The notes: generated by a model not told the origin, from the sequence alone. Positions 41,864-51,274 are shown, counted from the stretch's first letter. The stretch: DNA of 64,000 nt from Mycobacterium sp. IS-1742 (GCF_001500125.1 NZ_LQIV01000034.1:124001-188000); one strand, 5' to 3'. Translations and numbers: made by a program.

Positions 41864-41998
41864 GAAGTCCGACAGCCTGCGCGCTAAACTCGGGAACCGG
41901 GGTTTTCCCATTACAGCGCGCTTCCGACAGAACGTCTGGAAGCGCGCGAATTGTGTGAGCCCCGTACGTGGTGACGGCAGTGCCAGCGTCGTCGCCGA

Positions 41999-42071
<73 letters not shown>

Positions 42072-42153
42072 CCAACTGAATACTGGACAAGCGTGGACAC
42101 TGGACAGTGATGACAACGAAGAGTCCACGAGAACCTGAGACGAAAGGCATGCG

Positions 42154-42597
42154 GTGAGCGACGAGCGCGATAGTGCCGGCTCCGCAGGCACCGGTGACGA
42201 CGCAGGGACCGACGGCGTCGACGACACCCGCGGTCAGACAGCTGTGGTGACCCGGCCGCTGCGCCCGACCGGCAAGCGGACGCGGCGTGCGGCCGTCGAG
42301 ACCGACGCCGAATCGGAGGCCACCGAGCTCACCGAGAGCGCGGGCACCGAGAACGGCTCCGGCACCAAGAAGAAGGCCGCGAAGAAGGAGCCGGGTCGGT
42401 ACCCGAACCCGTTCCTGTTCGTCGTCAACTACATCAAGCAGGTCGTCGCCGAGCTGCGCAAGGTCATCTGGCCGAACCGCAAGCAGATGGTCAGCTACAC
42501 CAGCGTGGTTCTCGTGTTCCTCGCCTTCATGGTGGCGCTGATCGCCGGGTTCGACTATGGCATGGCCCGACTGGTCGGCCTGGTGTTCGGCGAATAG
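42154..42597 (+). CDS. secE: Preprotein translocase subunit SecE
   Basis: SecE of 147 residues from a GTG start. It has an acidic/low-complexity N-terminal half (about residues 1-75), then the conserved FVVNYIKQVVAELRKVIWPN amphipathic helix and one TM helix (SVVLVFLAFMVALIAGFDYG). It is the essential small subunit of SecYEG. The long N-terminal extension is typical for mycobacteria. It precedes nusG by 36 bases. Confidence 0.96.
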   Translation: MSDERDSAGSAGTGDDAGTDGVDDTRGQTAVVTRPLRPTGKRTRRAAVETDAESEATELTESAGTENGSGTKKKAAKKEPGRYPNPFLFVVNYIKQVVAELRKVIWPNRKQMVSYTSVVLVFLAFMVALIAGFDYGMARLVGLVFGE

Positions 42598-42633
42598 CCG
42601 AGGATCGACCGGTAACAAGAGAGGACTACAACC

Positions 42634-43446
42634 GTGACGAGCTTCGAGGGCGATACGCCTTCGGCCGAGAGCGTCGATCTGGTCGACACCGATGAGACCG
42701 ACACGGCGACCACCGACCCCGCGACCGAGGACGCCGACGTCGCCGGCGGCGAGGTGAGCGAAGAGGCCGCCACCCCGGCCGACTCCGAGCCCGCTGCCGA
42801 AGCGGCTCCGGTCGAGGACGAGGATCCCGCCGTCGCCCTGAAGAAGGAACTGCGCCTGCGGCCCGGCGACTGGTACGTGATCCACTCCTACGCCGGTTAC
42901 GAGAACAAGGTGAAGGCCAACCTCGAGACCCGCGTGCAGAACCTGGACGTGGGCGATTACATCTTCCAGGTCGAGGTGCCGACCGAAGAGGTCACCGAGA
43001 TCAAGAACGGCCAGCGCAAGCAGGTCAACCGCAAGGTGCTGCCGGGTTACATCCTGGTTCGGATGGAACTCAACGACGAGTCCTGGGGCGCGGTGCGCAA
43101 CACCCCGGGCGTCACCGGGTTCGTCGGCGCGACGTCGCGTCCGTCGCCGCTGAGCCTCGACGACGTGGTGAAGTTTTTGCTGCCGCCCGCCGCGGCGAAG
43201 AAGCCCGGCAAGGCCGCCTCGACGGCGGCCGGTGCCGCCTCGTCGGAGGCGACGCTGGAGCGTCCGGAGATCCTGGTCGACTTCGAGGTCGGCGAGTCGG
43301 TCACCGTCATGGACGGCCCGTTCGCGACGCTGCCCGCCTCGATCAGCGAGGTCAACGCCGAACAGCAGAAGCTCAAGGTGCTGGTGTCGATCTTCGGTCG
43401 CGAGACACCGGTGGAACTGACCTTCAACCAGGTCTCCAAGATCTAA
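42634..43446 (+). CDS. nusG: Transcription termination/antitermination factor NusG
   Basis: NusG of 270 residues from GTG. It has a long acidic N-terminal extension (1-70), then the NGN domain with GDWYVIHSYAGYENKVKANL and GYILVRMELNDESWGAVRNT, a linker, and the KOW domain with FEVGESVTVMDGPFATLPAS. It binds RNA polymerase and modulates pausing and termination. GAGAGGA lies before the start. It follows secE in the conserved order. Confidence 0.97.
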   Translation: MTSFEGDTPSAESVDLVDTDETDTATTDPATEDADVAGGEVSEEAATPADSEPAAEAAPVEDEDPAVALKKELRLRPGDWYVIHSYAGYENKVKANLETRVQNLDVGDYIFQVEVPTEEVTEIKNGQRKQVNRKVLPGYILVRMELNDESWGAVRNTPGVTGFVGATSRPSPLSLDDVVKFLLPPAAAKKPGKAASTAAGAASSEATLERPEILVDFEVGESVTVMDGPFATLPASISEVNAEQQKLKVLVSIFGRETPVELTFNQVSKI

Positions 43447-43483
43447 CTAGAAGCCCCAGAAAAAGAAGAGGAACACACACAGC

Positions 43484-43912
43484 ATGGCCCCGAAGAAGAA
43501 GGTCACCGGGCTGATCAAGCTGCAGATCCAGGCCGGGCAGGCCAACCCCGCCCCGCCCGTGGGTCCGGCGCTCGGTCAGCACGGCGTCAACATCATGGAG
43601 TTCTGCAAGGCGTACAACGCCGCGACCGAGTCGCAGCGCGGCAACGTCATCCCCGTGGAGATCACCGTCTACGAGGACCGCAGCTTCACCTTCGCACTCA
43701 AGACGCCGCCGGCAGCCAAGCTGCTGCTGAAGGCCGCCGGTGTGCAGAAGGGTTCCGGTGAGCCGCACAAGACCAAGGTCGCCAAGGTGACGTGGGATCA
43801 GGTGCGCGAGATCGCCGAGACCAAGAAGTCGGACCTGAACGCCAACGACATCGATCAGGCCGCCAAGATCATCGCCGGCACCGCCCGGTCGATGGGCATC
43901 ACCGTCGAATAG
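43484..43912 (+). CDS. rplK: Ribosomal protein uL11
   Basis: L11 of 142 residues: MAPKKKVTGLIKLQIQAGQA, the PPVGPALGQHGVNIMEFCKA segment (thiostrepton-related), and FALKTPPAAKLLLKAAG. It forms part of the GTPase-associated centre and is needed for RelA-type activation. It precedes rplA by 68 bases in the standard unit. Confidence 0.98.
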   Translation: MAPKKKVTGLIKLQIQAGQANPAPPVGPALGQHGVNIMEFCKAYNAATESQRGNVIPVEITVYEDRSFTFALKTPPAAKLLLKAAGVQKGSGEPHKTKVAKVTWDQVREIAETKKSDLNANDIDQAAKIIAGTARSMGITVE

Positions 43913-43980
43913 TTCGACGTCGTAAGCGTGGGAGAGCTGGCATCGGCTCGGACACCACAACTTCGAAACAGGAGAGATCA

Positions 43981-44688
43981 ATGAGCAAGAACAGCAAGGC
44001 ATACCGCGAAGCCGCCGAGAAGGTCGACAAGACCAAGCTCTACTCGCCGCTGGAGGCCGCGAAGCTGGCCAAGGAGACGTCGTCGAAGAAGCAGGACGCC
44101 ACCGTCGAGGTCGCGATCCGCTTGGGCGTCGACCCGCGTAAGGCCGATCAGATGGTGCGCGGCACCGTGAACCTGCCGCACGGCACCGGTAAGACCGCGC
44201 GCGTCGCAGTGTTCGCCGTGGGTGACAAGGCCGAGCAGGCTGCGGCCGCGGGTGCGGACATCGTCGGCAGTGACGACCTGATCGAGCAGATCCAGGGCGG
44301 CATGCTCGACTTCGACGCGGCGATCGCGACGCCGGATCAGATGGCCAAGGTCGGCCGGATCGCGCGCATCCTGGGCCCGCGTGGTCTGATGCCGAACCCG
44401 AAGACCGGCACGGTGACCGCGGATGTGGCCAAGGCCGTGCAGGACATCAAGGGCGGCAAGATCAACTTCCGCGTGGACAAGCAGGCCAACCTGCACATCG
44501 TGATCGGCAAGGCCTCGTTCGACGAGAAGAAGCTGGCCGAGAACTACGGCGCCGCGCTGGACGAGATCCTGCGGGCCAAGCCGTCGGCGTCGAAGGGCCG
44601 TTACCTGAAGAAGATCGTCGTGTCGACGACGACGGGCCCGGGCATCCCGGTCGACCCGCAGGTGACGCGGAACTTCGCCGAGGCGTAA
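43981..44688 (+). CDS. rplA: Ribosomal protein uL1
   Basis: L1 of 235 residues: MSKNSKAYREAAEKVDKTKL, GRIARILGPRGLMPNPKTGT, and KASFDEKKLAENYGAALDEI. It binds 23S rRNA in the stalk and, in many bacteria, its own leader mRNA as a repressor. ATG follows GGAGAG. A strong terminator stem closes the unit 12 bases after the stop. Confidence 0.98.
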   Translation: MSKNSKAYREAAEKVDKTKLYSPLEAAKLAKETSSKKQDATVEVAIRLGVDPRKADQMVRGTVNLPHGTGKTARVAVFAVGDKAEQAAAAGADIVGSDDLIEQIQGGMLDFDAAIATPDQMAKVGRIARILGPRGLMPNPKTGTVTADVAKAVQDIKGGKINFRVDKQANLHIVIGKASFDEKKLAENYGAALDEILRAKPSASKGRYLKKIVVSTTTGPGIPVDPQVTRNFAEA

Positions 44689-44699
44689 GTCTCTAACTC

Positions 44700-44730
44700 C
44701 GAACGCCCCCGCCGATGGCGGGGGCGTTCG
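44700..44730 (+). terminator. Strong rho-independent-like hairpin after rplA
   Basis: CGAACGCCCCCGCC (44700-44713), loop GAT, and GGCGGGGGCGTTCG (44717-44730) form a perfect 14-base-pair stem. Only a short T run follows (GCGTTTG), as is usual in mycobacteria. It ends the secE-nusG-rplK-rplA unit and marks the edge of the conserved block. Confidence 0.85.
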
Positions 44731-44841
44731 GCGTTTGTGGGGCTCAGAGTGACTGCATCTGCCTGATAGCGGGCAGCCCGATGACAGCGCAGCGCGCGGT
44801 CACGATGTCGTCAATTTGTCGTTCTCGAGTCGAGGTCAGCA

Positions 44842-45036
44842 TCAGAGGGATGCGAAGCCCTGCATCTGGCGGACCGCAGGTAGTCCCACCGGCTTGTGCT
44901 TGGTGTTCTGGCAATGCTCAATGACATCGAGTACGGCATTACCGCGAAACCACCGTCGTTTGCCTTGATAGCCGCATTGGCATTGAGCGCGGTTGTTAAG
45001 CCAGGAAGTGACAAGGTAGGCCTGAGGTTCCCCCAT
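44842..45036 (-). CDS. Possible small zinc-binding protein (64 residues)
   Basis: The frame reads MGEPQAYLVTSWLNNRAQCQ, then CGYQGKRRWFRGNAVLDVIE and HCQNTKHKPVGLPAVRQMQG. It has cysteines at 19 and 21, C-G, then HC and H, suggesting a small metal-binding fold, and the composition looks protein-like rather than antisense shadow. A TATACA-like element lies just before the ATG, which could give a near-leaderless transcript. I do not recognise the family. Confidence 0.5.
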   Translation of the reverse strand: MGEPQAYLVTSWLNNRAQCQCGYQGKRRWFRGNAVLDVIEHCQNTKHKPVGLPAVRQMQGFASL

Positions 45037-45442
45037 GTCGCCAGTGTATATGCAGCAAACAATTGCGGCTGAGTATCGTCAATCTTGGGTGGAAGTTGGG
45101 CGTTGGCCACTTTGCCGGGGCGGAAACGATCGAACTCCCGAGTGTTGCGGACGCTCGGCCGGGTTCGCCGAAGCTCGATTAACTTGCGAATACAAAAACA
45201 GGACCGGCGTTGCTTCCGATATAGGACAACCGCACGCACGTACGTGCAACGCTTCCTTCCGGGCGTCCATTTGCTGACGCCTGCGCTTCGGGGGGAGACG
45301 CAGTGAATTCTGCTTTTTGCACGATTGCTTCAGGCTTTCGTTCCCACTCATCTCGTCCCCGGTTCATCGCTGCCACCGACAGGGCGTCAGGCCTCGGCCA
45401 GTCGGCCACATCGGTGGTGCTCAACGCACAGGGGGAGAGATC
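45037..45442. other. Intergenic stretch with no supported gene
   Basis: About 400 bases between two divergent genes. Frames here are short and show no family motifs. The 3' end carries the GGGGGAGAG ribosome site of the glycine-rich protein. A promoter for that gene is expected, but I cannot point to a clear one. Confidence 0.6.
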
Positions 45443-46837
45443 ATGGGTCGGCACAACAAACGGTGCACGCGGCGCAACAGCCGTGTGGTGAGCGGTGCCC
45501 TTGTCGCGGGAGGGTTGCTCGCCGGCGGCCCGGTCGCGATCACACTGGCGTCGCCGGCGTTCGCGGACGCGTCGGCGTCCGTAGATCGCGGACCAAAGCC
45601 AGCCGGGCCACTCTGTTCACAGGTCTTGAGTGATTGCGGCGGCGAAGCGGGCGGCGCTGCGCGCCTTGGGGCGACGGTCACGTACACCGGTCCTTTTCTC
45701 GGCTTGATCGGTGACGGTGTGGATGCGCCGTCCGACTGCACCGGCGCTGCGTGCAACGGCGGAAATGGCGGCTTGCTGTGGGGGAACGGGGGAGACGGTG
45801 CCAACGGCGGCAAGGGCGGTAACGCCTCCTGGTTCGGCAACGGCGGACGAGGCGGTGACGGCACAGCCGCCGGCCAGGCCGGTGGTGCTGGTGGAAACGG
45901 TGGTCTCTTCTTCGGTACGGGTGGCAACGGGGGCGACGGAGCCCGAGGATCCGACGGTGCCGACGGCGTCAATCCTGGGCCGAACAACATCCCAGCCGAT
46001 CCCGGTTCGTCGTCGCCACAGAAGTCAGGCCCTGGAGACCAGATCGGCTCGGCGGGCGGCCGGGGGTCCGACGGCACCATCACCGGTCAGGGGGATGGTT
46101 CCGGCGGCGGAGGTCAGACTGTTTACAGCGGTATCCAAGACATGAATGGACAGCCAGTGGTGACTCCGCCGGGCGGTCGCGCGGTGGGCGGCAATGGTGG
46201 TCAGGGAGGCGACGGCGCTCCCGGAGGGCGAGGCGGCGACGGCGGTAAAGGCGGTGACGCCTTCAGTGTGGGAGTCGTCGGAGGCGAGGAGGCCTGGGGA
46301 GGCAACGGCGGTAACGGCGGCAACGGAGGTACCGGTGCCGACGGAGGCAACGGTGGTGCCGGCGGCTTTGCCGTTGCGTCACAGGAGTTTCCGTCTCCCG
46401 AACAGGGCTTCCAAGGTAACGGAGGTAGCGGCGGGCGAGGCGGCGACGGCGGACCCGGCGCGGCGGGCGGTGACGGACAGGCCGGCGGAGCCGGTGGCGC
46501 CGGCGGACGGGGAGGACTGATCGGCGGGCGCGGCGGTGCCGGTGGCAGGGGCGGCGCCGGCGGCAACGGTGGTGATGGAGACCGGGGTGGCAACGGCGGC
46601 AACGGTGGTGACGGTTCCGACGCGCTCACCGATGGTCTCGGCGGTGAAGGTGGTGAGGGCGGTCAAGGCGGCGCCGAGGGCACTCGAGGGACCGGTGGTG
46701 CTGGTGGCGTCGGCGGCACGGGCGGGCTGGGTGCAGCATCCGGTTCTCGCGGCGCAAACGGCGACGACGGGGTCGATGGCAACCGAGGCGAGCCAGGGAC
46801 GCCGGGACAGCGGGGGAATGGGCGCACGGACCCGTAA
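45443..46837 (+). CDS. Secreted glycine-rich (PGRS-like) protein without a PE domain
   Basis: This 464-residue protein has a Sec signal peptide (GRHNKRCTRRNSRVV, then GALVAGGLLAGGPVAITLAS, ending PAFADA). A short cysteine-containing segment (C residues near 56, 62, 97, 102) follows, then about 350 residues of GGxGGxGG repeats (GGNGGNGG, GGDGGKGGD, GGAGGRGG). It resembles the PGRS region of PE_PGRS proteins, but the N-terminal PE domain is absent, so export would use Sec, not type VII. Two looser segments (PADPGSSSPQKSG and SPEQGFQGNG) interrupt the repeats. Function unknown; surface or matrix protein near a polysaccharide locus is plausible. Confidence 0.82.
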   Translation: MGRHNKRCTRRNSRVVSGALVAGGLLAGGPVAITLASPAFADASASVDRGPKPAGPLCSQVLSDCGGEAGGAARLGATVTYTGPFLGLIGDGVDAPSDCTGAACNGGNGGLLWGNGGDGANGGKGGNASWFGNGGRGGDGTAAGQAGGAGGNGGLFFGTGGNGGDGARGSDGADGVNPGPNNIPADPGSSSPQKSGPGDQIGSAGGRGSDGTITGQGDGSGGGGQTVYSGIQDMNGQPVVTPPGGRAVGGNGGQGGDGAPGGRGGDGGKGGDAFSVGVVGGEEAWGGNGGNGGNGGTGADGGNGGAGGFAVASQEFPSPEQGFQGNGGSGGRGGDGGPGAAGGDGQAGGAGGAGGRGGLIGGRGGAGGRGGAGGNGGDGDRGGNGGNGGDGSDALTDGLGGEGGEGGQGGAEGTRGTGGAGGVGGTGGLGAASGSRGANGDDGVDGNRGEPGTPGQRGNGRTDP

Positions 46838-47040
46838 GCGACTGAACGACCTTGTGCCGGTCCGCTTCGGATTCGAGTGTCGTCTCGATGAAAAACCAGG
46901 TGGTTGAGCGTGAACAGCAGTGCAATCCTCTGGGAAGAAACGACATTCGCGTTGATCGGACTGCAATGAGCCCATTGTCCTTGATGCGAAAGCTCGGGCA
47001 GTGGCCCCTAGGATGATGCACGGGAGATTCTTGAGGGGGG

Positions 47041-48372
47041 ATGATGAGTCGCCGCATCGCGGTGTTCGGTACAGGCTATTTAGGTGCGACCCACGCAGCC
47101 TGTATGGCCGAATTAGGGCACGAGGTTCTCGGAGTCGACATAGACGAGGGCAAGCTGGCGAAGTTGGCCGCGGGCGAGCTCCCATTCTTCGAGCCGGGGT
47201 TGCCGGAGGTTTTGCGCTCGAACATCGACGCGGGGCGGTTGCGGTTCACCACGTCGTACGAGGAAGCCGCCGAGTTCGCGGACGTCCACTTCATCGCGGT
47301 CGGTACGCCGCAGAAGCATGGCGAGCTCGCCGCTGACCTACGCTACGTCGACGCGGTGGTCGAGTCGTTGGCCCCGCTACTCACCCGTCCGGCGGTGATC
47401 TTCGGGAAGTCGACAGTGCCCGCCGGTACGGCGGCGCGCTTGGGTGTCCGTTTGCGCGACTTGGCGCCTGCCGGCGAGCAGGTGGAGCTCGCCTGGAATC
47501 CGGAATTCCTCAGAGAGGGATTTGCGGTTCAGGACACGTTGCATCCAGACCGGATTGTGCTCGGTGTGTCGCGCGACCGTCCTGGTAATGCGGAGGCTGT
47601 CGCCCGCGAGGTGTACGCGTCACTGCTCGAAGAAGACATCCCGTTCCTGGTCACCGATTTGGCGACGGCCGAATTGGTCAAGACCTCGGCGAATGCCTTT
47701 CTGGCAACGAAGATCTCGTTCATCAACGCCATTGCTGAGGTCTGCGAGGCAACCGGTGCGGACGTGTCGGTGCTGGCAGACGCGATCGGGCACGACGCCC
47801 GAATCGGGCGGCGGTTCCTCAATGCCGGCATAGGCTTCGGTGGCGGTTGTCTGCCGAAGGACATTCGTGCGTTCATCGCGATGGCCGGTGAATTGGGGGC
47901 CGGCCAGGCGTTCGCGCTACTGCGCGAGGTGGACAGCATCAACATGCGGCGGCGCAATAAAGTCGTGGAGTTGGCGCGGGAGGCTTCGGGCGGTTCCTTC
48001 ATCGGCGCGCGGGTGGCGGTGCTGGGCGCGGCGTTCAAACCGGACTCCGATGATGTCCGGGACTCGCCGGCGTTGAATATCGCCGGGCAGATGCAGCTAC
48101 AGGGTGCGGCGGTGAGTGTGTACGACCCGGAGGCGATGCAGAATGCGCGTCAGTTGTTTCCGACGTTGCAGTACGCATCGGGCATTCGCGAGGCTTGTGC
48201 CGGCGCCGACCTCGTATTGATTCTGACCGAGTGGAAGCAGTTCGTCGCAATGGATCCCGATGAACTCAGTGAAGTGGTGCGCCGGCGCAGCATCATCGAC
48301 GGCCGCAATTGCCTCAGCCCGCAGCTGTGGCGCGACGCCGGATGGACGTACCGGGGGATCGGTAGGCCGTAG
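47041..48372 (+). CDS. UDP-glucose/GDP-mannose 6-dehydrogenase family
   Basis: This 443-residue enzyme has an N-terminal Rossmann GTGYLG (10-15), the catalytic cysteine C270 in IGFGGGCLPKD, and conserved lysines K213 (ELVKTSANAF) and the FKPDSDDVRDSP segment. It oxidises a nucleotide-sugar 6-OH to a carboxylate with two NAD+, most likely UDP-glucose to UDP-glucuronate. This would supply an acidic sugar for the downstream polysaccharide genes. A GAGGGGGG ribosome site lies before the paired ATGs. Confidence 0.9.
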   Translation: MMSRRIAVFGTGYLGATHAACMAELGHEVLGVDIDEGKLAKLAAGELPFFEPGLPEVLRSNIDAGRLRFTTSYEEAAEFADVHFIAVGTPQKHGELAADLRYVDAVVESLAPLLTRPAVIFGKSTVPAGTAARLGVRLRDLAPAGEQVELAWNPEFLREGFAVQDTLHPDRIVLGVSRDRPGNAEAVAREVYASLLEEDIPFLVTDLATAELVKTSANAFLATKISFINAIAEVCEATGADVSVLADAIGHDARIGRRFLNAGIGFGGGCLPKDIRAFIAMAGELGAGQAFALLREVDSINMRRRNKVVELAREASGGSFIGARVAVLGAAFKPDSDDVRDSPALNIAGQMQLQGAAVSVYDPEAMQNARQLFPTLQYASGIREACAGADLVLILTEWKQFVAMDPDELSEVVRRRSIIDGRNCLSPQLWRDAGWTYRGIGRP

Positions 48373-48907
48373 GGCCGGTCCTACCGGCTGCAGGGACTCG
48401 CGACAGCCGACGATGCGCGGCACGGGAAGCTCGGTGTGGACTGCAAGAGGAAGGCATTTGTTCTTCGTATGGATGCGAGCATCCAACCGTTCACGATGTT
48501 TACGGTCTCCTTACAGCGCCTTGAGCAAGCGCGGGTTGTCGCAGGTGGGTAGCGGTTGACATGGATTGTTTGCTCAACCCACTGCAAAGTGGCAAACAGA
48601 TGGATGGAAGACAGTAGTTTGCCAGATTTTACGTTGCGTCGAGAACATCGAGGTCACACGCGAATTCTAGTTGTTTCGCAGATGTGAACTCGACGTGGAT
48701 GCGCGCATTTCGCAACGGTTGACCTGCCTTTATCATCGATCTCACCGTGTAGCGGCAATGTCGATGTTTCAATGTTGTAGGAAACGATGCTGTTGTCGAA
48801 TTTGGTCACCAGTAGACGGCGCTTTGAACACTCTGTGTTCCGGTTGACACCGCCACTACAGTCTGGGAAGCTTTGCTCACAAAGGTCGTTCTAATAAAGG
48901 GGGGGAA
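48373..48907. other. Long intergenic region with candidate operator
   Basis: About 535 bases without a supported gene. It is A/T-richer than the flanks. It includes a GAACAC-TCT-GTGTTC inverted repeat (48826-48840) and TTGACA (48844-48849). Only short frames without motifs are present. Confidence 0.6.
48826..48849. promoter_or_regulatory. Inverted repeat plus TTGACA before small secreted-protein gene
   Basis: GAACAC and GTGTTC (48826-48831 and 48835-48840) are exact complements around TCT, and a perfect -35 TTGACA (48844-48849) starts three bases later. No good -10 is found at 17 bases. The gene starts at 48908. A repressor or activator site is a reasonable reading. Confidence 0.4.
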
Positions 48908-49300
48908 ATGTCGACAATGACGACACCTTTTCGTGCGGGATTCACTCGACTGCAGGTGGGAACGGCAGCGTGCGCGGTCGCTGCCGCTGCTGCTTTCCCG
49001 GCGGTAGTTGCCAACGCCGAACCTGCCGTGCCGGCGCCCATGGCGCCGGTGACGCAGATCCTGATCGACGCGCCGCTCAGCCCGATCATGGACAAGGTCA
49101 TGCCGCTGAGCCCGGTCATGAACCTCGCTGAGCAGCCCGCATGGCTGGAGAACGGTCGTAGGATCATCGATCGGTTCGGAGCGTTGGTGTTCGAAGTCGC
49201 TCGAGGATTCATTGCACCGATCGTGGAATTCGCCCAGGCGGTCATCACCGCCGTTCAGCGCTTCTTCCAGATCGGCCCCTACTCCACGGGCCGCGGCTAA
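48908..49300 (+). CDS. Small secreted protein of unknown function
   Basis: This 130-residue protein has a Sec signal (GFTRLQVGTAACAVAAAAAF, ending VVANA-EP). The mature part has a proline-rich stretch, PLSPIMDKVMPLSPVMNLAE, with an internal repeat of PLSPxM, and a C-terminal amphipathic/hydrophobic region (GFIAPIVEFAQAVITAVQRF). The ATG is preceded by AAGGGGGGG. No family recognised. It stands alone with its own terminator. Confidence 0.75.
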   Translation: MSTMTTPFRAGFTRLQVGTAACAVAAAAAFPAVVANAEPAVPAPMAPVTQILIDAPLSPIMDKVMPLSPVMNLAEQPAWLENGRRIIDRFGALVFEVARGFIAPIVEFAQAVITAVQRFFQIGPYSTGRG

Positions 49301-49320
49301 ACCTGCCCTCACGACACGTC

Positions 49321-49353
49321 AGGTGCGGTTCGCTCACTGAGCGGACCGCATCT
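49321..49353 (+). terminator. Hairpin terminator after the small secreted protein
   Basis: AGGTGCGGTTCGCTC (49321-49335), loop ACT, GAGCGGACCGCATCT (49339-49353) pair over 15 positions with two G-U pairs. It starts 20 bases after the stop codon. No long T run follows. Confidence 0.7.
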
Positions 49354-49507
49354 GTACTGGCGGATATGCGAACTAGAGCTTCGAACGAACGCGGTTCATC
49401 ACTGAGTCCACGTATTTGCTATTTGGTTGTCAATGCGTGAACTAAGCGGTGACGGCGATGCGCTAGGCGATTCTTCATTTACTGACAAGGGAGAGGGGCG
49501 GCCGAAG

Positions 49508-51274
49508 ATGCTGCGACATCTTCGGCGGCGTCATATCGCCTTGGCGGGGTTGATCCTCATAGTGGTCGGCGTGGTATTCGTGAGTTGGCTTGCATTCCGT
49601 GCCTTCGAGGCGAAATCGAATCTCGAGGCGGCACGCAACAGCGCTCAGCAGGCGAAAGACGCGCTGTTGGAGGGCGACACCGACGTTGCCACTGAGCGCG
49701 CAGATCAGGCCTATGCGCACGCCCAGGAAGCGCGCGACGCGACCCATTCGATTCCCTGGAATGTTGTTTCGGCAATCCCGTGGTTAGGCGATCCGTTCAC
49801 CACGGGTCAGGAAATCTCGGACGTGGTTCTCGGACTCGCGACTGATGTGCTTCAGCCGGCCGCAAAGGTCGGCGCCGTCCTGTCGCCTGACCAGCTGCTC
49901 CAGGGCAGCAGGGTGGATGTCGAGGTGCTTCGCGAGCGCGAACCGCAGCTGACCACATTGGCCGCGGCCGCCACCAAACTGAACGACAACGCCCGAGCAA
50001 TCTCAGACCCGGGATTCGTCTCGCTTCTGGGTGACGCGCGTTCGCAATTGCAGGAACAGACCGCCAACGTCGCCGGCTTGCTCGACAACACCGCAATGGC
50101 CGCCCGTCTCGCGCCCTCCATGATGGGAGCGGACGGCACACGCACGTATTTCATGGCGTTCCAGACGAACGCCGAGGCGCGAGGCACGGGGGGCTTGCTC
50201 GGAGGCTTCGGACTGCTGCGGTTCGAGAACGGCACTGCGACCGTGGACACGTTGGCATCGAACCGAGATCTGGATACGGCGAAGGCGTCAGTGGATCTCG
50301 GTCGTGAGTTCACCGAGATGTACGGGTTCACCAATCCCACAACGGATTTCCGAAACAGCAACCTGAGCTCGCACTTCCCGTACGCGGCGCAGATCTGGAG
50401 GTCCATGTGGGCCGAGCAGACCGGGACGAACGTCGACGGGGTGATCGCGTTGGACCCTGTGGCGCTGAGTTACATCCTTGGCGCGGTTGGTTCGGTGCGA
50501 ATGCCTGATGGTGAGGTGATCACCAAGGACAACGTCGTTGAACTCACCGAATCCACCGCGTACGCCCGCTTCCCCACGGATCAGACGGCGCGCAAGATGT
50601 ACCTCCAGGACATCGCCAGCGAGGTGGTCCGAAAGATCACGGGGCGGGTTGAATCGCCGCAGAAGTTGCTCGACGCCCTGGGGAAGGCGGTGGGCGAACG
50701 GCGGATCGCGGTGTGGAGCTCGGCGCCCGCTGATCAGGAGTTGCTCGAAGAGACTCCATTGGCGCACGTCGTCCCCGACGACGCCGCACCTTACGCAGGA
50801 GTCGTGATCAACAATCTCGGTGGAAACAAGCTCGACTATTACTTGAGAAGGCAGATCGAGTACGTCGCCGACAGCTGCAACGGTGACAATCGGAACACCA
50901 CCGTCACGATCCGGCTATCGAATGAAGCGCCTTCGTCTGGGCTTCCGGATTATGTTGCGGCGGCACCTGGAATCCGCCCCGATATTCCCCTTGATGTACC
51001 GAAGGGTGCGATGGTGACCTCCGTTCGTCTGCTGGCGACCACAGGTGCGACGCTGGTCAGCGCATTGGTCGACGGACAACAAGTTCCCGTCTTCAGCGGG
51101 ATGGAACGGGGTCATCCGACCTTCGAAGTGCAGCTCGGTATACCTCCCGGGCAATCCGGAGAACTCACATTCCGCCTTTCCGAACCGACGCCACCCGGCC
51201 AAGCGCGTGTCCCGGTGCAGCCACTGATCGATACTGTCGAACCCAAGGTCTCGGTGCCGCAGTGTTCGGGCTAG
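49508..51274 (+). CDS. DUF4012 membrane-anchored protein
   Basis: From the ATG at 49508 the product has 588 residues: a basic start MLRHLRRRHIALAG, one TM helix (LILIVVGVVFVSWLAF), a coiled-coil-like region (residues 30-60, AARNSAQQAKDALLEGDTDV), and the extracytoplasmic DUF4012 domain (TYFMAFQTNAEARGTGGLLG, GVIALDPVALSYILGAVGSV). I prefer this start because GGGAGAGGGG precedes it and the TM topology is clean; an ATG at 49433 would add 25 residues. DUF4012 proteins are regularly found in actinobacterial polysaccharide loci but have no known function. Confidence 0.82.
   Translation: MLRHLRRRHIALAGLILIVVGVVFVSWLAFRAFEAKSNLEAARNSAQQAKDALLEGDTDVATERADQAYAHAQEARDATHSIPWNVVSAIPWLGDPFTTGQEISDVVLGLATDVLQPAAKVGAVLSPDQLLQGSRVDVEVLREREPQLTTLAAAATKLNDNARAISDPGFVSLLGDARSQLQEQTANVAGLLDNTAMAARLAPSMMGADGTRTYFMAFQTNAEARGTGGLLGGFGLLRFENGTATVDTLASNRDLDTAKASVDLGREFTEMYGFTNPTTDFRNSNLSSHFPYAAQIWRSMWAEQTGTNVDGVIALDPVALSYILGAVGSVRMPDGEVITKDNVVELTESTAYARFPTDQTARKMYLQDIASEVVRKITGRVESPQKLLDALGKAVGERRIAVWSSAPADQELLEETPLAHVVPDDAAPYAGVVINNLGGNKLDYYLRRQIEYVADSCNGDNRNTTVTIRLSNEAPSSGLPDYVAAAPGIRPDIPLDVPKGAMVTSVRLLATTGATLVSALVDGQQVPVFSGMERGHPTFEVQLGIPPGQSGELTFRLSEPTPPGQARVPVQPLIDTVEPKVSVPQCSG

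Noticed and set aside
45079..45351. Minus-strand 90-residue frame
   Set aside because: No motif and overlaps other equally long frames on both strands.
45443..46837. PE_PGRS protein
   Set aside because: Repeats fit, but the N-terminus is a Sec signal peptide and no PE domain is present.
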